Assembly (NCBI GenBank): GCA_902781095.1
Contig: CACZHW010000006.1
Location: forward strand, 1-64,000
Source of the DNA: an uncultured Eubacteriales bacterium
GTDB lineage: Bacteria; Bacillota; Clostridia; Christensenellales; Aristaeellaceae
Direction of reading: 5' to 3'
DNA length: 64,000 nt
Part shown: positions 24,493-33,161 of the stretch, in pieces
How positions within the stretch are numbered: the first letter of the stretch is position 1
Layout: the number at the start of each line of letters is the position of its first letter
The notes under the pieces: model-generated
What the model was told of the DNA's origin: nothing
Seen by the model: the letters and a program-made list of their open reading frames with translations, nothing else
The model's database searches: none
Translations under genes and position numbers: made by a program

Positions 24493-26598
24493 ATGGATCT
24501 TCAGCAAAAACTGTTCACCTTTTTCCACGACAACCGGGGGCTCCCCTTCCGCAGCATAGCGGTCTTCAACTGGCTGCTGGAAGCCGCCCTGATGGGCAGC
24601 ATCCTGATCCTCATCCTCGTGCTGGCCCGGCGCTTCCTGCGGCGCAAGGTGGGCAGCCGCATGATCCTCTTCTGCTGGCTGCTGGTGGCGGCAAGGCTCC
24701 TTTTGCCCGTCGCCCTGCCCAACCGCGCGATGAACGAACTGCGGCCAACGCTCTCCACGGACGAGGCCGCGCGCCCCGTAGCGGACCAGATCCGCGTGCG
24801 CGTCCGGGATGCGATGTTCGATTACGGCACCCTGCCCATGCGGCAAGCGGAAGACACGAAGGATACCGGCTACAGCCTCCGGAATATCGTCTTCGATCTC
24901 TCGTGCTATACGAGCTACGGCTGGACGGGCAAATGGGCGCTGATCGCCTATGTCTCCGTTTCCGGTGCGCTGCTGCTTGCCTTTATCGCGCAGAATCTCC
25001 GTTTCCGCCGGCAGATGCGTAAAAACCGGGTGGATTCCCTTTCCCCGGAGGAGACGGCGCGGTATGAGGCGATCTGCCGCCGATACGGCGTCCAGCCCGT
25101 TCCCGTCAGCTATGTGGACCCGCTGGCCACCCCCTGCGTATGGGGCGTGCTGCACCCGCAGATCGCCCTGCCGCTCACGCTGCGCCCCGAGGAACTGGAC
25201 AGCGTCCTCGCCCATGAAGTGTGCCATCTCCGTGCCGGCGATACGCGCTGGGCACTGCTGCGCATCCTGTGTCTGGCCGCGCACTGGTTCAATCCGCTGG
25301 TATGGCTCGCTGCCCGGCTCTCCCGTCTGGATGCTGAGATGGCCTGCGACGAGCGCGTCACGAGCGGCATGGATCCCGATGAGCGCCTCCGCTATGCAGG
25401 GACTCTTGTACTGTCTGTCGCCCGCCGGGGCGCCCCCGGCCTTGCCGTCACCGCATCCGGGATGAGCATGAACGGGCGGCAGATGAAGCAGCGGCTGCGC
25501 AGCATCGTTGCCTGTGAGCGCATCCAGCGGCGCGTCTGCACGGTATTCCTGCTGCTGGCGATGCTGGCAACCTTCCTCTCCTTCGGCACCGCCGAAAGCT
25601 ATGAAGAAAGCTACGACATGGCGCTGGATAAAGCACAGTACAACTTTCTCATGGATGACCCCTATGGTGCCGGGCTTCCCGACACAGGGGCAGCGCCGGT
25701 AGGCAAACGCGTGATTTCAACAGAGGGCGATGCCATCGGCTATGCGCGCGACATTTTGGTGGACGGCGGCCTTTTGCCCGGCCTCTCTTTCATGCCGCAC
25801 GTCAGTCATGAAAACGGCCTGTGGATCACTGCCGGCTCCGGAGATGGGTTTGAAGGCGGCTCCTGGGTACTGTGTTTTGCCGATGACGGCAATGTGCTGG
25901 GGTTTAACTCCGTCCTGCCCGGGCAGGAAAGGCGCGACTACCCCTTCGAGGTCGGGCAGAGCATCACCGACCACATGACGGAAGTGATGAATTTCTTCTT
26001 CCGCCAGGTGCCGGCGGATGCCCCGCACGCTTCAATTGAAGCCCGCGGAGACCAGTACACGCTGGAGACGCGCTTTTACCGCGGGCAATGCCTGGATGCG
26101 GACGGCAACGTCACCGCCCAGTTTGAGGCCCCTCTGGGCAACGCTTATACAAGGCTTACCTACTTTCTCAACCTCTATGCGCTCGCCGGCAGCGGCTTGC
26201 AGCCCCTTGTGACGAGCGCCCTGTCCGGAATGGATCTGCCCATCACGGTTCCGGATCCCGCGCCCACCACACCGCCCTTCGCGCTGATCGTACGTGACGG
26301 GATTGCACTGGTCGCCATCAATGACGGCGCAGAGTTGCCAGAGCGGTTATCAAAGGCGAACGTGTCTGCCGAAACGGCACTGCGCGCAGGCATCGCCGCC
26401 GTGCAGACGCAGAAAGGTGTGACGGACGAGATGCTCGCAGCCTGTCAGCTCCATTACTCGATTACAGAATCTGATGGCAGCTACCGCTATTGGAACATGA
26501 CTCTTTGGCACGACGAGGATCACCGCTGGGACGTCTGCATCGACGCCGTGACGGGCAAGGTGGTCGAAGTCATGGATCAGGATGACGGGAACGGCTGA
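24493..26598 (+). CDS. blaR1: BlaR1-like M56 membrane metallopeptidase with an atypical sensor
   Basis: 701 residues. Membrane helices lie near 21-49, 57-75, 148-167 and 347-365. The gluzincin motif HEVCH is at 241-245 and the third zinc ligand is probably Glu282 in AEMACDE. The extracellular part (from 370) is not the penicillin-binding sensor of BlaR1: it has no serine-lysine active-site motifs and ends in a domain with YWNMTLWHDEDHRWDV and DAVTGKVVEVM, which resembles a PepSY fold. A very similar end is present in the secreted protein encoded next. The expected role is to sense an extracellular signal and inactivate BlaI; the signal is unknown. Confidence 0.88.
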   Translation: MDLQQKLFTFFHDNRGLPFRSIAVFNWLLEAALMGSILILILVLARRFLRRKVGSRMILFCWLLVAARLLLPVALPNRAMNELRPTLSTDEAARPVADQIRVRVRDAMFDYGTLPMRQAEDTKDTGYSLRNIVFDLSCYTSYGWTGKWALIAYVSVSGALLLAFIAQNLRFRRQMRKNRVDSLSPEETARYEAICRRYGVQPVPVSYVDPLATPCVWGVLHPQIALPLTLRPEELDSVLAHEVCHLRAGDTRWALLRILCLAAHWFNPLVWLAARLSRLDAEMACDERVTSGMDPDERLRYAGTLVLSVARRGAPGLAVTASGMSMNGRQMKQRLRSIVACERIQRRVCTVFLLLAMLATFLSFGTAESYEESYDMALDKAQYNFLMDDPYGAGLPDTGAAPVGKRVISTEGDAIGYARDILVDGGLLPGLSFMPHVSHENGLWITAGSGDGFEGGSWVLCFADDGNVLGFNSVLPGQERRDYPFEVGQSITDHMTEVMNFFFRQVPADAPHASIEARGDQYTLETRFYRGQCLDADGNVTAQFEAPLGNAYTRLTYFLNLYALAGSGLQPLVTSALSGMDLPITVPDPAPTTPPFALIVRDGIALVAINDGAELPERLSKANVSAETALRAGIAAVQTQKGVTDEMLAACQLHYSITESDGSYRYWNMTLWHDEDHRWDVCIDAVTGKVVEVMDQDDGNG

Positions 26599-26631
26599 CG
26601 GCAGCTGCTGTCCCAGAGAACAGGAGTTAAC

Positions 26632-27621
26632 ATGAAAAGACTGCTCATCACCTTGTTTTGCCTCTTTTTCGCAACCTCGGCCCTTTGCGAATGCCGTTTC
26701 GGCGTACCGCACGCGGAACTGCACGATGAAAAAGTCCTCTTTTCAACAGCGCTGCTGTCGGATGAACCCGTATACCTCATCCTCGCGGAAGCCAGGCTCG
26801 GCGGCGTGCCGCTGGAGATTGAAGAGAGCAGCTTGTCCGACCAATGGCATGGCAATCCGCTGAAAGGAGAGACGGCCATCCTCGGCACCAGAGGCTTCTC
26901 TGCAGCCTTACCGCAAAACGCCGACCCCGGGGATGAACTGACCGTGCGCGTTGTAGCGATGCGGCCCTTTCAAGGCGTCATGCCGATAGACAGCAGCCGG
27001 AAAGACCTGTGGGCCGCCATCGATACGGCGCTGGCTGAGAAACTTACGCCTGTGGATGCCGATGAACCCTACGCCGTCTATTTCGGCACGGACTGGCTGC
27101 ACGAGGTCCCGGGAGAATCAGGGGATGACAGCGCGCTTGCCGTACCGTTGAACAGCGCATCGCTTGATCCCCAGCGTTTTGACGGACTGCTGGCCAAGTA
27201 CGCAAACCTCATGCCGGCGGGCGGCGCTGCCTACACTCTCACGCTTGAGGAACTGCCAGTTTATACACCCGCAGCGCCTGTCCTGCTGAAGCTTCAGGGG
27301 TCGACTCAGTCGATCTCCCTGCTGCTGCAGGATGACGGTCAGGCTGTCTATACCGATGCGCCCCAGGCAAAGGTATCCCCGGAAGATGCGGCTCTCACCG
27401 GCATCACTGCCCTGCAGGAAGCGTATGAACTAACAGATGATTTCTTCTCAGGCTGTACCGCCGGCTACACGCTGGTGGAGGAACTGACCGACCGCGGCTA
27501 TCACACGTATTGGGCTGTCAACCTTTGGCGGGACGGTCTGCCGACTGATCACACAGCCTTTGTGGATGCAAATACAGGCAAGGTGCTCGATCTCTCCGGC
27601 CCCGGAGAAGGAAACGGATAA
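26632..27621 (+). CDS. Secreted protein sharing the BlaR1 sensor's C-terminal domain
   Basis: 329 residues with a signal peptide (1-20; the ALC-E junction near Cys19 could also be a lipobox). The final 80 residues align with the end of the preceding BlaR1-like protein: an ALxxGIxALQ helix, a conserved Cys, YWAVNLWRDG, DANTGKVLDL and a terminal GNG. CAGGAG precedes the ATG and only 33 bases separate it from blaR1, so it is in the same BlaI-repressed operon. It could be the sensor's ligand-binding partner or a decoy; this is inference. No known domain was recognised in residues 25-240. Confidence 0.8.
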   Translation: MKRLLITLFCLFFATSALCECRFGVPHAELHDEKVLFSTALLSDEPVYLILAEARLGGVPLEIEESSLSDQWHGNPLKGETAILGTRGFSAALPQNADPGDELTVRVVAMRPFQGVMPIDSSRKDLWAAIDTALAEKLTPVDADEPYAVYFGTDWLHEVPGESGDDSALAVPLNSASLDPQRFDGLLAKYANLMPAGGAAYTLTLEELPVYTPAAPVLLKLQGSTQSISLLLQDDGQAVYTDAPQAKVSPEDAALTGITALQEAYELTDDFFSGCTAGYTLVEELTDRGYHTYWAVNLWRDGLPTDHTAFVDANTGKVLDLSGPGEGNG

Positions 27622-27633
27622 GGATACTTCTGT

Positions 27634-27868
27634 ATGAAACCGGCATTCCGCATCTTGCCGTTCCTTCTGCTCTCTGTCTTTCTGCCCATCCTCTGCCCGG
27701 CTGAAATCGATCCTTCGCCGTTTGCCCTGCATGAGAGCTGTCCGCTCCGTCCTTCCCTCTTTGTGAGGATGACCTGCTGACCTGCATCGGGGCCTTTCAC
27801 TTCGAAGCCCTTCCGCAGGGGATAAATCCCGGAATACGGCTCCGCCAAACCACCGTTTTCCCCCATAA
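27634..27868 (+). pseudogene. Decayed paralogue of the secreted protein at 26632
   Basis: An ATG at 27634 opens a 48-codon frame with a signal-peptide-like start (MKPAFRILPFLLLSVFLPIL) that stops at 27780. One frame over, reading continues with FHFEALPQGINPG, close to SAALPQNADPG in the upstream gene. The simplest reading is a frameshifted, truncated duplicate. This occupies nearly all of the 300-base gap before the ABC-transporter terminator. Confidence 0.45.
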
Positions 27869-27874
27869 AAGACC

Positions 27875-27896
27875 ACCCTCCGGCAGGCCGGAGGGT
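27875..27896 (-). terminator. Terminator of the sugar ABC importer operon
   Basis: ACCCTCCGGC and GCCGGAGGGT, a 10-base perfect stem with a two-base gap, followed on the minus strand by GGTCTTTT. Confidence 0.85.
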
Positions 27897-27923
27897 GCGC
27901 TTGTATGAAACCGTATAAACGCC

Positions 27924-28808
27924 TTACTTGATCGCGCCGTCCACCATGCCCTGGATGATGTACTTCTGCGCGAAGAGATAGAGGATGATGACCGGCAGCA
28001 TCGCCAGCAGCGTGGAGACCATGATGAGGTTCCACTGCTTGACGAAGGAGCCGATAAAGCCCTGAACCGCCAGCGGGATGGTGCGCACTTCGCTGTTGGA
28101 GCCCAGCAGCAGCAGGGGCAGCAGGTAGTCGTTCCAGATCCACAGGCCGTTCAGCACCAGCACCGTGACGAACACGGGCTGCAGCAGCGGCAGCACGATG
28201 CGGAAGAAGGTCCCCGCGCGCGTGCAGCCGTCGATGTCCGCGGCCTCCTCCAGCTCCAGCGGCACGCTCTTGATGAAGCCGTGGAAGATGAAGATGGTCA
28301 TGGACTCGCCGAAGCCCAGGTAGGCGAAGATGATGCCCGGATAGCTGCGGAGCATCGGGATGTGCAGGAAATTGCCCAGGTCGCGGAACCACGTGATGAG
28401 CGGGAACATAACCACCTGGAACGGGATGACCATGGCCGCGACGAACATCATGAAGAGGAAGTTGGACCACTTCGTCTTGTTGCGCACGAGCACCCAGGCC
28501 GTCATGGCCGAGCAGATGGAGATGATCGCCAGCGACAGCACGGTGATGATCACGCTGTCACGGATGGCCTGCACGAAGTTGAAGGTGGGGTTGTTCCACA
28601 CGGAGGCGACGTTCTCGAAGAAGACGCCCGGCGACTGCGGCAGGCCGACGGCGGAGTTGATGATCTCCGCGTTGGTGCGCATGGAGTTGAGCACCACGAT
28701 CGCGAACGGCATGAGGAAGAAGATGGAAACGATGATGCCGATGATCTCCAGCGCGACTTTCCGCCCCGGATGGATGGCATTTTTGCCCTTAACCGCGTCT
28801 GTCTGCAT
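27924..28808 (-). CDS. Carbohydrate ABC transporter permease (MalG/UgpE type)
   Basis: 294 residues with six membrane helices. The inner-membrane EAA loop that docks the ATPase reads EEAADIDGCTRAGTFFRIVLP near 190. It pairs with the permease encoded just upstream, sharing the sequence TAATG (one-base overlap). Together with the solute-binding protein they form a CUT1-type importer for an oligosaccharide or polyol. No ATPase gene is present, which is usual where a shared MsmX/UgpC-type ATPase serves several importers. Confidence 0.93.
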   Translation of the reverse strand: MQTDAVKGKNAIHPGRKVALEIIGIIVSIFFLMPFAIVVLNSMRTNAEIINSAVGLPQSPGVFFENVASVWNNPTFNFVQAIRDSVIITVLSLAIISICSAMTAWVLVRNKTKWSNFLFMMFVAAMVIPFQVVMFPLITWFRDLGNFLHIPMLRSYPGIIFAYLGFGESMTIFIFHGFIKSVPLELEEAADIDGCTRAGTFFRIVLPLLQPVFVTVLVLNGLWIWNDYLLPLLLLGSNSEVRTIPLAVQGFIGSFVKQWNLIMVSTLLAMLPVIILYLFAQKYIIQGMVDGAIK

Positions 28809-29728
28809 TACATCTCCACCTCCTTGCTCTTGTTATAGCTCACCTGGATGAGGGAGACGACCATCAGGATGACGAAGAACACGACGGCCTTCGCCTGGCC
28901 CTGGGCCATCTTGGAGTACTTGAAGGCGGTGTTGTAGATGTTAAGCGCCAGGAACTCGGACATGTTGACGATGTTCGTGCCCACCAGGCCGGCAGGGCCG
29001 CCGTTGGTGAGGGCGAGGTTGACGTCGTACATCTTGAAGGAGTTCGTCAGCGTGAGGAACAGCGAAATCGTAAACGCGTTGGCCATCAGCGGCATCAGGA
29101 TGTGGCGCACGACGGTGGGATAGGTCGCGCCGTCCACCTCCGCCGCCTCCAGGACGGACTTGGAGATGCCCTGGATGGAGGCCACGTAGATCATCATGAT
29201 GTAGCCGGCATACTGCCAGGTGTTCACGGTGACCAGCGCGCCGATGACGGTGTTGGCGTTGGTGATCATCGACTTGCTGAGGAAATCCCAGCCCAGGCTC
29301 TTACCGATGCCCGGCAGGATGTTGGCGAAGACGAACTGCCAGATGGAGCCCAGGACGATACCGCCGATCAGGTTCGGTACGAAGTAGGCCGCCCGGTAGA
29401 AGTTCTTGCCCTTCACCTGGCTGGTGACCAGCAGCGAGAGCAGGAAGGACACCACATTGACCGCAATGACGTTCAGGATGGTGAACTGGGTGGTCACCAG
29501 GAAGGAACGGATGAACTGCGGGTCATTGGTGAAGATTTCCTTGTAATTGGCGAAGCCGATGAAATTGGCGCTCGTGGAGACGCCGTTCCAGTCGGTAAAC
29601 GAGTAGTAGATACCGTAGATGAACGGAATGATGATGACCATGATGAACGCCAGCACCGTCGGCACCAGGAACAGAAATTCCGTGAGCTTCCGGCGCTGCT
29701 TGCTCGAAAGGCCGCTTCTCTCGTTCAT
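28808..29728 (-). CDS. Carbohydrate ABC transporter permease (MalF/UgpA type)
   Basis: 306 residues with six to seven membrane helices; the EAA loop is LEAAEVDGATYPTVVRHILM near 205. The ATG at 29728 follows a GGGGGGAT ribosome binding site, so the fifteen upstream codons are not used. Lies between the solute-binding protein gene (98 bases upstream) and the second permease gene (overlapping). Confidence 0.93.
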   Translation of the reverse strand: MNERSGLSSKQRRKLTEFLFLVPTVLAFIMVIIIPFIYGIYYSFTDWNGVSTSANFIGFANYKEIFTNDPQFIRSFLVTTQFTILNVIAVNVVSFLLSLLVTSQVKGKNFYRAAYFVPNLIGGIVLGSIWQFVFANILPGIGKSLGWDFLSKSMITNANTVIGALVTVNTWQYAGYIMMIYVASIQGISKSVLEAAEVDGATYPTVVRHILMPLMANAFTISLFLTLTNSFKMYDVNLALTNGGPAGLVGTNIVNMSEFLALNIYNTAFKYSKMAQGQAKAVVFFVILMVVSLIQVSYNKSKEVEM

Positions 29729-29825
29729 GCGGGATCCCCCCTTTTGCATTTTTTGTCTGAAAAGGGGCTGCACCGTTGAACGATGCAGCCCCTGCCTTCG
29801 CTTGCTGCGGGAAACCGGGAGAAGC

Positions 29826-31064
29826 TTACTTCGCGATGCCCGCGATAGCAGCCTTCATCATGGCCTCGAAGCCAGCCTCATCCAGAGTGCCGTTGGCCAG
29901 CAGCTCGTAGATCGGGCCAAGGGTGCCCATGCCGAAGCCGTCGGGCAGCTTGTACTGCTGCCAGCTGTAGGTCTTGCCGGCCGCGTTCCACTCCATGACG
30001 CTCTTGGAGAGCGGGGTGGCGGGAGCGATCTCGACGTTGGTGAAAGCAGGCACCATGGCCGCCTTGTTCACCATGTATTCGTGGCCTTCCGGCGTGCAGG
30101 CGATGCTGTTCAGGAAAGCGACAGCCTCGTCATAGTTGCCGGTGGTCTTGTTGACGACGTACCAGGACGGCGGGTTGACCAGGATGCCGTCGGTATCTTC
30201 ATGCATGAAGGCGTGGGGCGCGTAAGCCATCGGGAAGTTGACGCCCAGCGCGACGATGTTGGGATCCATCCAGTTGCCCTGATGATAGAACGCGGTCTTG
30301 CCGTTGGCGAAGGAAGCCAGCTGCATGTCCTGCGTGCCGTTGACGAACAGGTCGGTGTCGCAGTACTGCATCAGCAGCGCGACGTACTCGCAGTACTGAT
30401 GGAAGCGCTCCTCGTCCACTTCGCCCGCCAGCACCTTGTCGATGATGGAGGTGTCGTTGCGGTCAAGGCCCACCGTCAGGTAGACGTTGAAGTTGTGCAG
30501 GCCGGTGGTCCAGGTCATGCCGGTCGCGGTGCCGCCGGCCATGGCGACCACGGCGTCCAGACCCAGCTCGCCCTTCATGGAATCGAGCTTCTCAAAGGCG
30601 GCCTTGTAAGCATCCACGTTGGTAAGGGTGGCAGGATCGATGCCGGCCTTGTCCAGGATGTCCTTGTTGTACGCCAGGCCGTAGCCTTCCACGGAGACCG
30701 GGAAGCCGACGACGTCGCCGTTCGGATCGAGGTAAGCGGCCGCAGTGTACTGCACCCACTCCGCGTCGTTCATCGTGGCGATCTTCTCTTTGTAGAGCTC
30801 GTAGCCGGACGGGCCTTCGACGACGAAGATGTCGGGCTCGGAGCCGGAGGCGAATTCAGCCTTCAGCACGGTGTTGTAGTCGCTGGAGCCGCCGCCGGTG
30901 ATGACCTTGACCTTGACGCCGGTCTTGGCGGTATAGGCCGCCGCGTACTCCTGCAGAGCCGCGTCGATTTCGACCTTGTTCTGGACGATGGTGATGTCAG
31001 CCATCGCGGAAACCGCCGCGAGGACCATGACCATTGCCAGAACGATTGCGAGAATCTTCTTCAT
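29826..31064 (-). CDS. Extracellular solute-binding protein of a CUT1 sugar importer, without a lipobox
   Basis: 412 residues with a standard signal peptide (1-22, ending AVSAMA). The mature protein is a type-1 solute-binding protein: an N-terminal lobe with SGSEPDIFVVEG near 75, a hinge, and an aromatic-rich cleft (Trp residues such as WMDP and SWQQYK). Firmicute sugar-binding proteins are normally lipoproteins, but there is no Cys in the first 30 residues, so this one should be free or held by the permeases. AGGAGGAG precedes the ATG at 31064. First gene of the importer operon, with a near-consensus promoter. Substrate not predictable. Confidence 0.9.
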   Translation of the reverse strand: MKKILAIVLAMVMVLAAVSAMADITIVQNKVEIDAALQEYAAAYTAKTGVKVKVITGGGSSDYNTVLKAEFASGSEPDIFVVEGPSGYELYKEKIATMNDAEWVQYTAAAYLDPNGDVVGFPVSVEGYGLAYNKDILDKAGIDPATLTNVDAYKAAFEKLDSMKGELGLDAVVAMAGGTATGMTWTTGLHNFNVYLTVGLDRNDTSIIDKVLAGEVDEERFHQYCEYVALLMQYCDTDLFVNGTQDMQLASFANGKTAFYHQGNWMDPNIVALGVNFPMAYAPHAFMHEDTDGILVNPPSWYVVNKTTGNYDEAVAFLNSIACTPEGHEYMVNKAAMVPAFTNVEIAPATPLSKSVMEWNAAGKTYSWQQYKLPDGFGMGTLGPIYELLANGTLDEAGFEAMMKAAIAGIAK

Positions 31065-31110
31065 AGGTACTCCTCCTGTTTTCGTTCCGTTTGCGGAACT
31101 TGTTGATGAA

Positions 31111-31139
31111 ATAATACGACATCTTTTAACCAATGTCAA
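31111..31139 (-). promoter_or_regulatory. Promoter of the sugar ABC importer operon
   Basis: Minus-strand TTGACA (31134-31139), 17-base spacer, TATTAT (31111-31116). The rest of the 237-base gap up to mgtE holds only the mgtE terminator. Confidence 0.85.
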
Positions 31140-31253
31140 CCATAACGCACAACGGCCGATTTGTTTTGTTTAATTCGACCAAATTTCGACAAAAACCAGA
31201 TGTTCTGTATACTTTCCATCGCAGTCGGCTGGCATCCCGGGCGGATAAAAAAA

Positions 31254-31287
31254 GCTGCTTCAAAGGGCTTTTGCCCTTTGAAGCAGC
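31254..31287 (-). terminator. mgtE terminator
   Basis: GCTGCTTCAAAGGGC and GCCCTTTGAAGCAGC: a perfect 15-base stem with a 4-base loop, followed on the minus strand by seven T. Confidence 0.95.
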
Positions 31288-31301
31288 CTGATTTTCAGCC
31301 T

Positions 31302-32861
31302 TTATGCGAGCATCCGGTCGACGTGGAAGGTGTTGATCAGGAACATCCACGCGAGGCCGTAGAAGGTGATGACCGCGATCAGGTCGTTGAGCGTCGTGAT
31401 GAGCGGACCCGACGCCACGGCGGGATCCACGCCGATCTTGTTGAAGAAGGTCGGGATCAGCGTGCCGCCCAGTCCGGAGATCGTCATGGCGATGGTCAGG
31501 GAGACGCCGATGGTGGCCGAGAGCATAAACGACACGCCCCAGGGCACCTGCCGGCCGAAGTGGATGTAAAACCCGCAGAAGATCATCGCGACGCTGCCCA
31601 GCACCAGCCCGTTGCACAGGCCGACGCGGGCTTCCTTGAAGATGAAGTGGATCTTCTGCCCCGTCGTCAGGTTCTCGTCGGAGAGCACGCGGATGGTGAC
31701 GGCCAAGGACTGCGTGCCGCAGTTGCCGCTCATGTCCAGCACCAGGGACTGGAAGGCCACGAGGATGGTGAGCATGCTCATCACCGGCTCGAAGACGCCG
31801 ACGACCGTGCTGACCACCAGGCCCAGGCCCAGCAGCACGATCAGCCAGGGGAGCCGCTTTTTCATACTCTGCAGCAGCGGCTCGTGCAGATCCTCCTCTT
31901 CGGTCAGACCTGCGAACTTCGCGTAGTCCTCGCCCAGTTCGTCATCGACGACCTCGACCAGATCCTGGGAGGTAATGACGCCCAGCAGTTTCTTGTCCGA
32001 ATTGAGGACCGGGATAGAGTCCTCGCTGTAGTCCTTCAGTTCTTCGATGCAGTCGCTCACGCTCTCGTGGTCGTACACGAAGGGGTACGACTCCAGCACC
32101 AGCGACTCCAGGTCGTCGAATTCGCGCGCGCGGATGAGGTCCTGCAGGTTGATCGCGCCGTGGAACGTCCCGTCCGGATTGAGCACGTAGATGGTCTGCA
32201 GGTTGTCGTTCTCCGCAGCCTGGTCCACCAGCGTCCGCATCGCCTGCTTGACGGAGACGCCGCGCAGGACGGCGATGTAGTTGGTCGTCATCTTGCTGCC
32301 GATCTCGTCCTCGTCGTACGACTGGATGAGGGCGATGTCGCGGCGGCTCTCGGCGTCCATGTGCGCCAGGATGGCGTCCTGCTGGCTCTCGGGCAGATCT
32401 TCCAGAAAGTCGACGGCGTCGTCGGCGTCCATGTTCTCGACGATGTCCGCGGCCTTCTCGATGTCCAGCTCACGGACGTACTCTTCCGGGTCTTCCAGAT
32501 AGGCGAAGACCTCGGCCACGGCTTCCGCTCCCATCAGGCGGTACAGCCTCAGGCGCTCGTCCTTCGTCAGCAGCGGCAGCGTGTCCGCGATGTCGTTGTC
32601 GTGGAAGTCCTGCAGGCGTTCCTTCTTTTCTTCCACCGGGATGTCGCTGTGCAGGATGTCCGCCAGCTGCTGCGCGTAATCCGGGTGCTCCGCCGGCTCC
32701 TCGTCGGGGTCGGAGCGCTCCGGCTCTTCCGTCTCGGTCTGCGGTGTTTCGGGCTCATCTGCAGCCGCTTCCGGAGCGACGTTCAGCCCGACCGCTTCTT
32801 TTTCTTCCCCCTGTTCCGTCAGGATCTCCCGATCCTCCCGCAGGTCTTTTTCATTCTCCAT
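31302..32861 (-). CDS. mgtE: MgtE-type magnesium transporter
   Basis: 519 residues. MgtE is a dimeric Mg2+ channel gated by Mg2+ bound to its cytosolic domains. In order: an unusual acidic N-terminal tail of about 55 residues, an MgtE N domain (about 60-180), tandem CBS domains (about 190-310), a plug helix, and five membrane helices (about 340-515) with the pore-lining SGNCGTQSLA near 381. ATG at 32861 follows AAAGGAG by eight bases; the frame's earlier codon at 32882 has no site. The gene has a promoter at 33041-33070 and a leader of about 170 bases with a long structured element. Confidence 0.93.
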   Translation of the reverse strand: MENEKDLREDREILTEQGEEKEAVGLNVAPEAAADEPETPQTETEEPERSDPDEEPAEHPDYAQQLADILHSDIPVEEKKERLQDFHDNDIADTLPLLTKDERLRLYRLMGAEAVAEVFAYLEDPEEYVRELDIEKAADIVENMDADDAVDFLEDLPESQQDAILAHMDAESRRDIALIQSYDEDEIGSKMTTNYIAVLRGVSVKQAMRTLVDQAAENDNLQTIYVLNPDGTFHGAINLQDLIRAREFDDLESLVLESYPFVYDHESVSDCIEELKDYSEDSIPVLNSDKKLLGVITSQDLVEVVDDELGEDYAKFAGLTEEEDLHEPLLQSMKKRLPWLIVLLGLGLVVSTVVGVFEPVMSMLTILVAFQSLVLDMSGNCGTQSLAVTIRVLSDENLTTGQKIHFIFKEARVGLCNGLVLGSVAMIFCGFYIHFGRQVPWGVSFMLSATIGVSLTIAMTISGLGGTLIPTFFNKIGVDPAVASGPLITTLNDLIAVITFYGLAWMFLINTFHVDRMLA

Positions 32862-32951
32862 GCGTCTGTCTCCTTTCCTCATTCCGGGAACCCTGCCGGG
32901 CTCCCTTTTTCTGGCAGGATACGGACACGGATTTATACGCTGGGCAAGCCC

Positions 32952-33020
32952 GGAGGCTCATCCTGGGCGGCGCATAAACCATGCGCCGTACTGTCACTCG
33001 CGTCCACCAGGCTCACCTCC
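32952..33020 (-). ncRNA. Structured leader of mgtE, candidate riboswitch
   Basis: Read on the minus strand: GGAGG, an internal loop TGAG, CCTGG, about 19 bases, a 7-base hairpin (GGCGCAT / ATGCGCC), then CCAGG, ATGAG, CCTCC closing the outer helices. It lies in the transcribed 5' UTR of mgtE. AGGTGAG at the start recalls the M-box but the overall shape and length differ, so I do not assign it to a known class. Confidence 0.5.
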
Positions 33021-33040
33021 GTCTCTTTCAGTCTCCGCTC

Positions 33041-33070
33041 ATTATAGCCCAAAAAACAGAACCGGCACAA
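33041..33070 (-). promoter_or_regulatory. mgtE promoter
   Basis: Minus-strand TTGTGC (33065-33070), 18-base spacer, TATAAT (33041-33046). Confidence 0.7.
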
Positions 33071-33095
33071 TCCCCAATTCTCGGGAAAGTGCCGT

Positions 33096-33128
33096 AAAAA
33101 AAGGGCTGCCTGCCACAGCAGACAGCCC
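33096..33128 (-). terminator. Terminator of the modular surface-protein gene
   Basis: GGGCTG-CCTGC pairs with GCAGA-CAGCCC around a short loop (one mismatch) and is followed on the minus strand by seven T. Confidence 0.88.
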
Positions 33129-33161
33129 CCTTGGCAGCCGGTTTGCGGCTGCCTTCTTTCT

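Noticed and set aside
24493..26598. Beta-lactam resistance locus
   Set aside because: Although BlaI and an M56 peptidase are present, no beta-lactamase or penicillin-binding sensor domain is encoded.
32952..33020. M-box (ykoK) riboswitch upstream of mgtE
   Set aside because: Only AGGTGAG agrees; the element is about 70 bases and lacks the multi-helix layout of the M-box. Reported as an unclassified structure instead.
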